Shown here in pieces: positions 36,541-48,801 of a DNA stretch of 64,000 bases. The DNA comes from Linyphia triangularis (Eukaryota; Arthropoda; Arachnida; Araneae; Linyphiidae): positions 24,128,688 to 24,192,687 of the forward strand of contig OZ021732.1 of the NCBI GenBank assembly GCA_963978545.1, in the 5' to 3' direction. Both the position numbers and the translations under genes were made by a program. Below the pieces are notes generated by a model. It did no database searches and was not told where the DNA came from. It worked only from the letters and a program-made list of their open reading frames with translations. Each line of letters opens with the position of its first letter. Position 1 is the stretch's first letter.

Positions 36541-37450
36541 TTAAAATATCTGATACCGAATAATCTTCTCTGGTACAACTCGGTTCAATTTGGTTCAGTA
36601 GATCTCAAAATATGATCATATCCCCGATCATCCTCTCACCTCAATTTCACCACCTTTATTTAAAAATAATGTAATGAAATTGTATGTCCGATAATCCGAA
36701 TTAATCAAGATACGCATTAGGAAAAAAATAAAAAACCGGTTTAAGTTGGTTTAGTAGATCTAAAGTTGTGATAATATTCCCTTTCACCTTCTGTCCTCGA
36801 TTTCAACTCCCCAACCACGAACGTCGAAATGAAATTTCGCTTCCGACAATCTGTATAAATCAAGGTACCCAAAGAAAAAACCTGGATCTCCCGACTAACT
36901 ATCCTTAAATAGTCTGGAAGGGATAAGGTTGGTTGATTTTTCAGATTATCTGGCGCCAAGGGCTATAACGCTCCGAAACATTCGTCATTTGACAAGCCAA
37001 CATACATTTACAAACACCCATGACTTACACGGGACTCGAACCCGCAATCTCTCGGTCTAGAAGCCAGCACGCTAACCACTATACCGTATGGTCGGCCTGG
37101 AAGGGATAAAATGTCCAAAATGTGGAATACTCTGTCTTATTTTCCATCTAGCCATGATGAATACAAATACAGATACACCCAAAACTGTGCATAGTAAGTA
37201 TAAATTACCAACCAATTAACCATTGGTTCGTTGGTAACTTTAAGAATTCAAAAGGAGGTAAATATTCTAAATGTGGAATATTCCGTTATTCTTTAAAGTC
37301 AGGATGCTGCAAATAAGTAACCATATTCCCAAAATAATACGAAGTAGTTAAAAAGTAATTGACTTCCACCCTGAATCAGGAATGGGTAAAGCGTTCCAAA
37401 AGTGGAATATTATCAAGGTATACTTCCTATAATATTGTGAACTTTTCACT
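36541..37450. repeat. Decayed Helitron-type internal repeats
   Basis: Two diverged 156-bp units share AGTAGATCT at 36597 and 36753. After the SINE, units with AATGTGGAATA and CAACCAATTAACCATT resemble the array in the Helitron at 33442-34725. No 5' TC or 3' CTAG terminus is visible, so this is an interior remnant. Confidence 0.45.
36927..37096 (-). mobile_element. tRNA-derived SINE, copy 3 (internal deletion)
   Basis: Same family; about 12 bp are missing from the middle compared with the other copies (GTCAGCAACACG is absent). Exact 13-bp target duplications CTGGAAGGGATAA lie at 36914-36926 and 37097-37109. Confidence 0.93.
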
Positions 37451-37639
37451 TTGATAGATTTACACATTCAACTAAGGAAGTGCTTATTTATATTATTAGC
37501 ACATATCCTTGAATACGTAAGAACCAGTTGAATATTCAGATTGAAATTCGGTCACTAACTGGAAAATGATTCCTCCCCTCCCCAGACCTCCCCATATCTA
37601 CAACTTTTAGTACTTTTAATCTCTATTAACCTCTGACTA

Positions 37640-38495
37640 GAGAATACGTAGGAACCGGTGGAACGATTAGAATGGAATGAAGCAGAGCCTTGAAAGCATA
37701 AATTTCATTCTAAAATTATATTTTCCTTTCAAGTCTACACCATTCAAGGATGATAAACGCTAGCACTAAAAGTCAATCTAAGCAGATTGATAAACTAAAT
37801 TATCTCTATATAATTCCCCAATCTAAAGAGGAAACTCAAACTACTCATAAAAAAATCATTTCCTTACTTGTGCGCTTAAGTCATTCAAAGTGGAATACGT
37901 AGAAACCGGTGGAATGATTAAAATGAAATTATTCTGACCCTCGGAGAAAAGGAAAATATTTACTGTAGAACGACTTTTACCTTCCATGTCTACATCCTGC
38001 AGAGAAGTTAATGTTTAGCACTAAAAGTCAATCTAAGCAGACTGATAAACTAAAATTCCCCTATATAATTCAGCAAACTAAAGGGAAAACACCAAACTAC
38101 TCATAAAAAATCATTTCCATATCTTGTCCGCTTAAATCATTCAAATTTGAAAACGTGGAAACCCGTGGAACAATTAAAAGAAAATTATGCTGACCCTCGG
38201 AGAAAAGGAAAATATTTACTGTAGTACGACTTTTACCTTCCGTGTCTACATCCTGCAGGGAAGTTAATGTCTAGCACTAAAAGTCAATCTAAGCAGACTG
38301 ATAAAGTAAAATTCCCCTATATAATTCCGCAACCTAAAGGGAAGGCACCAAACTACTCATAAAAAAATCATTTCCATAACTTGTCCGTTAAAATCATTCA
38401 AATTTGAATACGTGGAAACCTGTGGAACGATTAAAATGAAATTATGCCGACCTTCGGAGAAAAGGAAAATATTTACTGTAAAACGACGAGACAAT
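37640..38495. repeat. 256-bp tandem repeat array, about 3.3 units
   Basis: AGTCAATCTAAGCAG recurs at 37771, 38026 and 38282, and GGAAAATATTTACTGTA at 37951, 38207 and 38464, giving a period of 255-257 bp. The second and third units are very similar; the first is more diverged. A possible still older partial unit starts near 37505. Confidence 0.9.
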
Positions 38496-38642
38496 GCCTT
38501 CTTATAGGTAAATATATTTGTAAGATTGCTTCTCACATGAACAATAATATGATTATATGTTGCATGTTCTAGAGTCACCAAATCAGACAATATCTATAAC
38601 TGTACAGACAATGGAACGAAAAAAATATTGTGTACCCTAAAG

Positions 38643-41628
38643 CAGTGTTTTTCAACCTTTACCATCCCTCTTTTGAGATAATTTTTTTATAGAACATTTT
38701 GTCCAGTAGCACACCCAGATTTGATTTGGAGGAGGGGGGGGGGGGGGGCTCGTATTGCATGTTGTGAACAAAGAGATCCCTGCCTTTATTATAAAATATT
38801 TTCTATAAATTTACATTTATGCAAACAAAAAGAAAATATTGCATATAAAGTACTTGTATTATACTTGTACATGCAATTGAAAACAAAGAAAAGAAAGAAA
38901 AAAATATTTAAAAAAAAAAAACGCTTAATGACTTTATTGTGCTTGTTTATTACTGCACAATTCATCAATATCTGGATGGACTGGTGTGTTAAATGGAGAC
39001 GCATATCATTTTCGGCATCAAGTACTTGATTCTTGTTCTATACTTGGTTCTTGTAGAGATGTATGTGTAAAAGGTTACAAAAAAGTGGTTGTTCCGAAAA
39101 GCCTCAATTCTTTTACAACGCGTTTGAAAATTTCCAGATATTCATCCATTAATTTTATCTAAAATTGGTCAATACCATTCTGCTCAAATGTAGATTTTAA
39201 TGTTCTGTCGGTACACGGTACATATATCTATAAGTTGCTCTTTTTCCTTAATTGAAAAGGTATCCACACTAATGCTCTCATTAAAAGTATTTTCGACTCA
39301 ACTTAAATTATTGCAAATATTCCATCTTTTGTAATTCCGTTAAATATTCCACAATTTTACTTTTTAAATGCGATATTATTGGTCACCAAGAAATCGTTTA
39401 AATTAGTGAAACATTCTGTATTATTTTTGGTGATAGCAGGGTACCCATGGTCATTGAAAGTCATTAAAAGTTATTAATATTTTAAACTTGTTTTCAAGGC
39501 CTTGAAAGTACTTAAAAATGTTTAGATAGTTCCCTAATAGTCCTTAAATTTTGCTAATGTTGTGTGCCTAACGGCAATATTTATGAAAATTTAACTCTTA
39601 TTTGTTTATTCCTTCGAGACCGCCACTTATCCCCGATGGTCCAGAACTGCCTGGTATATTTGTATATATACCAGGCAATTGGTTGTCAACTAAACAGATT
39701 TTTTTTCTTTTTTCTTTTCTTCTTTTTTTTTTTCTTAGCAGAAACATTTTACGAGTACTATGCCCGGAAGCATTTAAGCATAGTTCACTTTATTTCAAAC
39801 CATTACAAAGAATAAGGGCGCGCCATTGGTCAATTTTCCTGTCAGCCGGAGAATAGGGCGTTGACAAAGTGGAAGCCACGCCCACAAAAAATGGCGATCA
39901 AAATGAAGAGTACGCTGGGTTGAGACAGAATGAAAGTCAATTTTTGTCAATAGGAGAAAATCGTGTTTGCTGATAATAATTCCTGATTATTATAATTTTT
40001 AAATGAAGTGTGATAATTGTATAGTCGCACTTAGTTAGATTGTGATTTCAAAATTGTATTATGAGTATCAATAAATACGAACCTATTTTTAATAATAATG
40101 AATTAAAAATTTGAATAGTGGTGCCATCTGTGAGAATTTAACAAAGCTCAATTTTTTAAAAATTGTTGTTTATTTTATTAGAGAATCCTTTTTTTATGGG
40201 CATTAAAATGAAATTTAGCATTATTCAATGTGAAATTAAGCACCCCCCCCCCCCCCAAACACACACAACTTATTTATACATGTACATTTAATTGTGACTA
40301 TTCATTTTATAGAAATTTATTATATATGAATTTAATTTCAGGAAGAAGTTTGTGTGTCATCATAGTTTCTTTAAAACAGTGGCAAATAATCTTAACAAGA
40401 AAGAAATATCAAAGAATTCAAATTGATTTGTTGTAATGAAAATAAATTTTAAGCTGGACACAAATGGAAGTAGAAAAAGTTATGAATTCTTTCGGTTACG
40501 TAAGAATTAATATTCATGGACTTTAATTCCACATAATTCGCCACTTTAAGTCAAAAAATATTATGTTTCTTTTTACTTTGTGGATGGACAAATATATATA
40601 TATATATATTATGCATTTATTTTATTTTTTGCTTACATTTAAATTATAGTTAGGCTTTAATTATAGGGGTAGCCCGAAAAAATCTTATGGATGAACTTTC
40701 GAGAAATGGACGACTGGAACAGAGTTGATTTTTCTAGGTTGTTCGAGGATGGACTAGAAATAAATTTTAGTTTCATCTTTATAATGGCAACAAACAAATG
40801 ATTATTAATAAATTAATAAGAATTGATATTTTCCGAAATAGCATTCGAGTTTCTGATTCACGCGAATTTTCTTTTACTTTTAGGTCTAAATGTTTACAAA
40901 AAAGAAAGAAAGAAAAAAAATCAAACTTGAAGTTGTTGTTTCAAAAATTTATTCCAGCTACATAATGTTCTTTGATAAATATTCAAAATTTGTACTTTGT
41001 TGTTAAAAGCAGTTAATTAGATGGGAAAAAAATATCATTTATAAAACATTCGCAGTTTTAAAATCAGTTCCTAAAGTTAAGATTTAATACATAGTAACGA
41101 GTATAAATTTAAACGGCTTTAATTCTCTGTCTTAGCACTGTAAACAATGTCACGTGTTGGCGGCTTTCATGAAAACAACGAATCAGCCAATGGCCTACTC
41201 TCCTTCTCTGTAATGGTTTGAAATAAAGTGAACTATGCTTAAATACTGCCCGGAAAGTGCACATTTAATATGCTATAGCCACAGTACAGTGCATATGAAA
41301 AATTTATTGCAACATCATCAAAGTCTGTTCATGAGGCAAAATGCAAATTGCGCTTACAAGATTTAATATTAGCGCTAGTTGCGAAGCAGCAGTAAAATCA
41401 TACATTATAAAGACATGCCTGAAAAACAAATTTTCAAAAATCATTAAAAATATTATTTAGGTTCTTAAAAGTCATTGATTTTCATTCTGTGATTTCAGTG
41501 GTAATCCTGCAAAGCTTTAGTTTCGATTTTATCGAGTTAACGTTCGAATTTGAAGATTAACTCGCGGAACCCTTAAAGCGTTTGAGTGGAACCCTAGGGT
41601 TCCGCGGAACACAGGTTGAAGAACACTG
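38643..41628. mobile_element. hAT-type element hosting a nested insertion
   Basis: Left end CAGTGTTTTTCAACCTTTAC and right-end complement CAGTGTTCTTCAACCTGTG form hAT-style terminal repeats. Flanking 8-mers CCCTAAAG (38635-38642) and CCCTACAG (41629-41636) are a target duplication with one mismatch. The interior carries no recognisable transposase. A further pair of ends, CAGGGTACCCATGG near 39437 and complement CAGGATTACCACTG near 41511, may mark a second nested hAT, without a clear target duplication. Confidence 0.7.
39770..41246. mobile_element. Inverted-repeat DNA element with 9-bp target duplication
   Basis: Ends GCATTTAAGCATAGTTCACT (left) and, on the complement, GTATTTAAGCATAGTTCACT (right) continue nearly identically for about 60 bp (through TTATTTCAAACCATTACA). 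Exact 9-bp target duplications TGCCCGGAA lie at 39761-39769 and 41247-41255. A 9-bp duplication fits Mutator-like elements best, but no transposase is present, so the superfamily is inference. The interior includes a C run at 40243-40256 and a TA microsatellite near 40592. Confidence 0.82.
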
Positions 41629-41707
41629 CCCTACAGCATTGGGAAATTAAACATATTAGAAACGTACGCTTGGACTTTTTTTCTTCTTTTTTTTTTCAAT
41701 TGCACTA

Positions 41708-42356
41708 ACTTTCGAAGAGTTATACACAGTCGTTGTTCAGGTTGAAGCTTGCAATTCACGACCTATATGTTCATTGTCCAACGATCCCCATGACCTTTCA
41801 GTGCTAACTCCTGGATATTTACTCGTCACAGCTCTACCAGAACCAGATCTCACCATCACGCCTCTAAACAGTCTCTCTAAATGGCAACTGACGCAAAGTC
41901 TGGTACATGATATTTGGAAATGCTGAAGCACAGAATGCTGACGAGCCTACAGCAGCGATCCAAATGGCAAAACAACAGTCCAAACATTCAGAAAGAAGAC
42001 TTGGTTGGTTGTTTTCAGATTATCTGGCGCCGTCAGCAACACGAGGGCTATAATGCGCCGAAACATTCGTCATTAGACAAGCCAACATACATTTGCAAAC
42101 ACCCATGCCTAACACGGGACTCGAACCCGCAACCTCGTGGTCTAGAAGCTAGCACGCTAACCACTATACCGTTTGGTCGGCAAAGAAGACTTGGTACTCA
42201 TAAAGGATGATAATCTCCTTCTTTTAAAATGGCGTATGGGACGAGTTGTCGACTCATTTCCAGAAGCTGATGGACTTGTTCGTGGTTCGAATCGCTTCGA
42301 TAAAGAACGGGACTTACAAACAACACGTGGGAAAACTTTGTCATCTTCCCGTTAGT
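41708..42356 (+). pseudogene. BEL/Pao retrotransposon integrase 3' end, broken
   Basis: A decayed stretch encodes the C-terminal part of a BEL/Pao-type integrase. Blocks match VEACNSRPI, DPHDLSVLTPGYL, LSKWQ, LQQRSKWQ, EDLVLIKDDNL, KWRMGRVVDSFP and (other frame) LCHLP, in the order expected for the integrase core end and the DUF5641-type tail. There are in-frame stops near 41925-41940 and a frame change near 42285. A SINE splits it at 42005. No LTR was recognised nearby. Confidence 0.8.
42005..42181 (-). mobile_element. tRNA-derived SINE, copy 4 (inside BEL/Pao relic)
   Basis: Same family. Exact 13-bp target duplications AAAGAAGACTTGG lie at 41992-42004 and 42182-42194. The Pao integrase similarity stops at the SINE and resumes after the duplication. 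Confidence 0.93.
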
Positions 42357-43789
42357 GAATGAATGACTATTTTCTTTTTCACCAAGCTGATGGACTGATA
42401 ATTAATTACTATTAAGACTTGATTGAATGTTATTGTTTCTTTTTAAATCTAGCTATTTCAAGGTGGGAGGTATGTTGTATTTCACTGGACGGTATATAGT
42501 TGCATAGGAATGGCTTAACAAACAACCTGCGTTTCGCCAATTTGAATTTTGCTCGAATCATGGTTTTGGTTCAAGTTTAATTTGGGCCGTCTGGGGGAAT
42601 CCAGCGTAGCGTTGACCAGGATTGATTCAAATTAATGATTTATGTAGATTTACTAAAAGAGGAGTTTTCATTGGCCTTTCCAAGTGAGAACGGGCATGAA
42701 AAAAAATATTTGTCTATGCAGTTGATCTTTAGAGAAATAAAATTGTTATTAAATTTTTAACTATCGTCCTGCTACTTTTAAATTCATAAGGCGTTGTTTT
42801 AGGTGTTTCCTCTCCGCAGGAACCACCTCATTTGATCAAGCAAGAAAGGTGATTAATAACTGGTGAGTAGAATATTGGTGTCATTTCATTAATGTATGTT
42901 AACGTGGGCTCATGTTCTCCTATTTTAAGCATGGATAGGAGAATGGTGTGGTAGCTGAGATTTTGAACGCATGATTTAGTAAAATTAAAAATTATACGGA
43001 ACATTTAGCTGTTTTAAGAATTAAATTTGAAGAAATCGACATTCGCAGTGTAATCTATGATTGATTTCAACCAATCACAGAAAAAATAAACGTAAAAGTG
43101 TTTCTTGTCCGGCAATATTCTCAAATATTTTCATTTTTGCATTCTTCAAAAGTAGGTGTATTTGAAGGAGAGATATTTTATGCTGTATAATAGACCTTGG
43201 TTTATCATTTTATTACCACATTATTAATATCTATAAATATTTCATAATTTTGTCTAAAGTTTAATAGATATACTTGGTATTTTTTTTTTTTTTTTAAACA
43301 ACGCCTTTGAAAGCTAAAATAAAGAACTTGAATTCTAGAAATATATTTTCATTAAAATAACATTCAGTCTTCTGTTGACTCGCTACCTTCAGTAATCTAA
43401 AGTCTAAATAAATGTTTTTCAACCTTTACACTCGCCTTCGGGTGAAAAGAAATATTTCGTGGTCCTACATCAGACAATCAGTTATTTGTCATGTGAGACC
43501 ATACTTGCACACAGCGTCGTAAACAGCCTCGAGTTTCACAGCTCCACTATCAATTATCTTAATAATTATCATTGCATCATTCAACAGCATTTAATAGAAA
43601 ACTTATTTTAAGCTAGTTGCTCCTGGTGGATTCTTTAATGAGTGAACAACACATATGTGTGTGCGATTTCCTTCATTTCCTTGATATTCCACTCCAATCC
43701 ATTTGTTTGAAAACATTTATCTGTACTTATGGTCTGATTAGGTAAGTCAAGGTAACAAATAAGTTATTTCCTTAATATTTTGTCTACAT
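42357..43789. other. No gene recognised
   Basis: AT-rich sequence after the Pao relic; it may include more of the retrotransposon's 3' non-coding end, but no LTR boundary is visible. GTTTTTCAACCTTTACACTC near 43412 resembles the hAT terminus at 38643, without a partner. Confidence 0.3.
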
Positions 43790-44448
43790 CAGCGTTAGCC
43801 ATTACGCGGCCCGCGACAGATTTTTCTGCGGCCCGCCGGCATCACGGAAGATTTTAAAAAAATCAAATGTCACGGTACTGCCTTTTTTAACATGATTGTA
43901 ATTTATCCTAAATAGAATGTGCTAACTATGTAGAATATGGTTCTCCACTACGTGCCTGAAGAAACTATACGAAGAAGCTTTCAGCAAGGTGGTTTTCATC
44001 GCGAATAAATACAGGAATAACTTAATTGAATCTCATTTGGACAATTTATTAAGATTGGCTGCAATAAATACTGCAACAGACATCGACTCTATTGTAAAAT
44101 AAACTGACCGATTTCGACCTCCATTGCCTCACAAATGATATCAATTAAAACGGAGTAATCTGGAAATACAGATTAAATACTTTTATTAAAAGTTTGGTCA
44201 AGTCGTATTGTCACGTTGAAATATAAGATTCACTTCTTTTTTAGACTTTGATTTACTAATAATGAATAATATTTTTCTTTAATTATTTGAAAGAAAATGG
44301 AATATTAATTGTAATTTTAGTAAGATAAAAAAAATCCAGTTAAATAATAATTAAAGATACGTATATTGGTGTATCTGGTCTGAGAAAAGCTCCAACACAA
44401 GTCATACGGCCCGCCTCTATAAGTTAGTAGCGAAAGTTGGCCAACATT
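43790..44448 (+). mobile_element. hAT (Charlie-like) element relic
   Basis: Left end CAGCGTTAGCCATTACGCGG then CCCGC, and right-end complement TAATGTTGGCCAACTTTCGC with GGCGGGCCGTATGAC further in. These are decayed forms of CAGTGTTGGCCA-type hAT termini with characteristic GCGGCCCGC-like subterminal sequence. No target duplication survives. It encloses a fragment of the transposase C-terminus. Confidence 0.6.
43971..44102 (+). pseudogene. hAT transposase C-terminal fragment
   Basis: 44 codons ending at a TAA read EEAFSKVVFIANKYRNNL and then ESHLDNLLRLA. This matches the C-terminal (dimerisation-region) signature of ZBED5/GTF2IRD2-like hAT transposases, 'SK...KNKYRxxLxxxHLxxLL'. The rest of the transposase has been lost. 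Confidence 0.65.
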
Positions 44449-45014
44449 ATACCAGGCATTTGTTGAGAGTTGGAGAGAAAATGGTGGATCCCCTTAAATT
44501 GACTTTTAGTGCTAGGAAGATTTAGTGCTCGGTGGTTGGCAAGTGTTGGAGGGCGGAGTTAATTAAAATACTGTACTTACCTTTAAGTTACACTAATTTG
44601 TTTAAAATAAATGTAGTTGATGTTTTAAATTTAAAGTCGATTGTTTAAATGATTTGTTACATAAAAACATTGATTTAAGTTTAGTTATCTAGAGTTAAAG
44701 CTGACTAAAACAGTTACTGAGGTATACATTTCCTTTTCAGATGATTTAATTAGTAATAAATAAAAATCGTGGAGAACAAATTTTATTTTCTCTCCTACGA
44801 ATATGGTTCATTACGGACCCTCAGAAAAAAAGTAGTTGTATTAAAATTTAGAAAAATGAAAGAAGCTTTATTGTAAAGAAAAGAAAAACAATGAGAAGAA
44901 AAGAAGAGCAACCAATTAAATAACTTGTAAATGAAAGCGTTCTTCAGTAACAGAGAGAAGCTGCAAATCATAAGCAAAATGAAGAAATTGAAACCAAAAG
45001 TTTGGAATACCTTG

Positions 45015-45192
45015 GTTGGTTGTTTTCAGATTATCTGGCGCCGTCAGCAACCCGAGGGCTATAATGCGCCGAAACATTCGTCGTTTGACAAGCCAACAAA
45101 AATTTACAAACACGCATGCCTTACACGGGACTCGAACCCGCAACCTCGTGGTCTAGAAGCTAGTATGCTAACCAGTATACCGTTTGGTCGGC
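45015..45192 (-). mobile_element. tRNA-derived SINE, copy 5
   Basis: Same family. Exact 13-bp target duplications TTGGAATACCTTG lie at 45002-45014 and 45193-45205. Confidence 0.93.
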
Positions 45193-45205
45193 TTGGAATA
45201 CCTTG

Positions 45206-47283
45206 AACCAGACAGATGAGATAGCTGCTTAAATACTAAAAGTCAATGCAAATCAAAGATCCAAATATCCAATTTGGTTAGTCGAAGTAATTTTTCAAAA
45301 TCAATTCATGTGTACAAAAGTGAACTGGGAAAAATTTACCTATTGTTTCTTTTGCACACAAAAAAAAAACGTTAACATGAAATTGAAATAAATAGCAATT
45401 TTATAAATTAAAAGAAATTCAAGAAAAGTAAAATATTTAGAAGCAAAAAGACAGTGTGATGTAAGAAAGACATTGGTAAAGGGAAATTAATAATTTCAAG
45501 TCTTGGAGAGAAAGAACTTCAAAGAAAATAGGGGTCAGAGGAAAAAAGAAAACTGTCCCAGCAGAAAGCAGAAGAGCTTACAGAAAAAGCCCATTTGCAG
45601 CAAGTAACTTACCAGTAGAAAGACCACATTGGAAGCTGCATCACTATCTGTTGAATCATCTAAAACCAGTTAAAGGAAGAAGAAAAAAAAAGATCAAAAC
45701 ATCATCTTACGGGAAACTTCATGCTGCTGAAATAAAATGGAAGTTCTGCGAAAGAGTATTGTCCAGTCTGATAGCGCTCAACTAATATTCTCCAGTCTGC
45801 TCATATCTGATTCTGGAAGTTTAAGAAATATCCCTTACGTTAACATGGATATTTGTTATTCATCTAAAATGTGTTTAATTATTTAATCTTTAGAATATAG
45901 ATTAGGTTTTACTACTGCAATGGTGTTAGTATCGAAAAATTTTACTTGTAAGTAATATCAATTGATTTTAAACATGTAGGAGGCATTTTCTATTAAAATT
46001 TGTAACTATTATACGCAATTGACAACATTAAAAATATAGTATTCTATTTTTATTGTACAAGTTGACATTTTGCTTCTTGTTATTGAATGATTTTGTCTTC
46101 ATTTCATAGTTCAAAATTATCTTCCATTGCATAGGTGTCCCTTCCTTTCCTTTTCATACTTCTTCCATACCTTTGTAAAAACTATTTATTTTAAATCAAT
46201 ATCAAACTAAAAAGTATACATAGAAACAAATCTAGGTGCACGGCAGTGCACCCTCCAAGTCTACTGCCAGCCATCTTTTACCAGAAGCCACTCAGCAGTA
46301 TTTTGACCTCTCGTATCTGCGTATTACAATATGCCTCAGAGCTGAAATTGTTTTTACGAGTAGCTGTCAGCCACTTTAGTAAGACCCCTAAGTTTCACGT
46401 CTCCAATTAGATTGGTTGTCGTAATAATCAAATTCGGAAACGGCAGAATACGACATATTTTCAAATCCGCCTAAAACTCACTCACTGATCATCAAATCAC
46501 TAAATTACTTCTATCAGAGCTGGAACTATGAAATCTGGTATGCTTGTAAGATTTAACATGTATACAAAGGAAAAAAATCTAAAAACCGAAATTTTCTTTC
46601 CCCTATGTTCAAAAAATTCGAATCTTGATTCAAATACATTTCTATCGGGGCTAGAATTATAAAACTTAGAATACTAGTAGCTCTTAGCATTTATAAATAG
46701 AGGACAAACTCGACACAAAACCTCTAAAATCAAGAAATAATAATAAAAAAAAAAGTGTACTTGGCATTATAAAAGAGATCATTGGCGAAATTTATCACCT
46801 ACGAAATGATGGTCAGTTGTTAATATTTTCCCCTTAGCCAACTTTTTTTGCATACCTGAATAAACTATTGATTTAAAATGATTTTATATTATCATTCATG
46901 TTGAATGCATAAGTACGTCTTGGACAGCTGTCCGATAAATTTAACTTTCTTAGAAAAATCTAGTGATTCTCCGCGAATTGGATGTGGTTGAGATCGTTTT
47001 TTAAAACTTCCTTAAAACCAAATAATAACTAAAAGAATATAAAGTCAGCTAGTTATATAGTTCTCGTAGTTGGCCGCCAATAAAAGTTTATCAACGGTCG
47101 ACTGTGTAATAAGTAAATAAATAAAATAATAATAATAATAAAAACCTGTATGGGGCTTAACTCTTTAAATCCCAGAAAGTTTTCTTGCAAGTTTAAAAAT
47201 TAGGAACACTAAACATTTTAAAACTAGTTATTGCTGTGCGAATAAGTAATAAATTTAAAATTAGCACCTTAAAAAAAAGTTAA
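45206..47283. other. No gene assigned
   Basis: 45440-45790 is purine-rich and reads in places like a broken coiled-coil coding sequence (for example KAEELTEKAHLQ), but stops interrupt it and no family is recognised. 46230-46430 is slightly GC-richer with no visible exon. An AAT microsatellite lies near 47117-47140. Confidence 0.3.
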
Positions 47284-47895
47284 ATCCCAACAATACCATC
47301 CCTGTAAAAAGACGCAAAGTTTTTCATGCAATAATTATGGCCATGAAAAGTATTGAGATCTGAAATAGAGCCAAGTTTAATTTTGTTATAAATTACGGGC
47401 AATGAAAATTAGTAAAATTTTATTCTCAAAGCCAAAATTCTCCTGTATAGCCCTAAATATCTAGCTACAAAAATGCTTGTGTGACTTGGCCATTAGTCTC
47501 ACAAATATTTTTGAAGCTAGATATTTAGGCCTATGCAGGAGAATGTTGACTTTGAGAAGAAAATATTACTAATTTTCGTTGCCCGTAATTTACAGCAACG
47601 TTGAACTTAGCTCTACTTTAGATCTCAGAACTTTTCACGGCCATAATTATTGCATGAAGAACTTGGCGCCTTTTTACAGAGACGTTTTTGTTGGGTTGGT
47701 TGTTGTATTCAGATTATCTGGCGCCGTCAGCAACACGAGGGCTATAATGCGCCGAAACATTCGTCCCTAGACAAGCCAACATACATTTACAAACACCCAT
47801 GCCAACACGGGACTCGAACCCGCAACCTCGCGGTCTAGAAGCTAGCACGCTAACCACTATACCGTTTGGTCGGTACGTTTTTGTTGGGATAAATA
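47284..47895. repeat. Foldback (long hairpin) element split by a SINE
   Basis: Two arms of about 195 bp are inverted around a centre near 47490. The left arm runs from CCCAACAATACC through GCAATAATTATGGCCATGAA to CTAGCTACAAAAATGCTTGT. The right arm is its imperfect complement (for example AGCTAGATATTTAGG, TTCACGGCCATAATTATTGC). The outer end of the right arm (GTTTTTGTTGGGATAAA) is completed after the SINE at 47696-47874. Frames across it are incidental. Confidence 0.85.
47696..47874 (-). mobile_element. tRNA-derived SINE, copy 6 (inside foldback element)
   Basis: Same family. Exact 14-bp target duplications ACGTTTTTGTTGGG lie at 47682-47695 and 47875-47888. Confidence 0.93.
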
Positions 47896-48787
47896 AGACT
47901 GGTAAATTATGTTTTTAAATAACTCAAATAATTTTAAAATAATGAAATCAGAAAAAAGAAATTAACGCTAACAATGGAAATGAAAAACTACACTTCAAAT
48001 CGTAAGTTATTCAGATAATATATTTTGGTAATATCTTTTGTGATATTTTTTTAATCAGTATACTCGAGTTACTGTATAATTCATCACAGAGTAAAGCAAT
48101 ACATTATTTCAGCTTGTATAGGTATTTCATGATTGGGGAAGGAAAGAAAATTATGTTCCACTTTTTTCTAATGAAATAGGTAATTTCTTTCAATAAATCA
48201 ATTGTCATTTTAGTATCTCTTGGTTTATTCAAATTGTTAATATTAATATTTGAGAAGAAAAAAATTATCCTAATGAAGTTTTAAAAAAAAATCTCATTCT
48301 AAATTGATAACTTAATGGCCCATATAGGCGTTAGATTTTGAATGGGTTAAAAGCCAAGATATTCGAAGTGCAATAAAATAAGACGTTTCAAGCAGCAACG
48401 TGTCACTTATTGTCTTCATTCTTGTTTCACTTTTCAGAAATTTCCAGTTGGCCACGCAATATTTTTGAGAAAATCCAATGACTTGTGAAATCTGTTTCGA
48501 ATGCAAATGATGAGCAACTTTCAATGGTTTCCTAATGTCATTTGAAAGAATTTCGAAACATATATCACAAAGACCGTAATGACTTCAATATACCAGCAGC
48601 TACATCAAAACCAAGTTTTAAATATTCCTAATATCTAAGTTTCCATTTCTCTTTTTTACTTTTGTTGTTATAGTTTTGAAATAGCAGGACATTTCTTTTT
48701 CGTTGTTTCTTCTAAGCTGGATACAATAGTACGTGGCAAACTTTTAACACCGTCACTAATTTTTTTTTTTTTGAATTTTAACTTTGT
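47896..48787. other. No feature recognised
   Basis: AT-rich non-coding sequence between SINE copies 6 and 7. The minus-strand frame at 48312-48524 has no recognisable motif. Confidence 0.35.
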
Positions 48788-48801
48788 TTATATTGAAGAG
48801 G

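Noticed and set aside
44960..45790. Lys/Glu-rich broken coding sequence
   Set aside because: Frequent stops and simple composition; no motif to identify a family.
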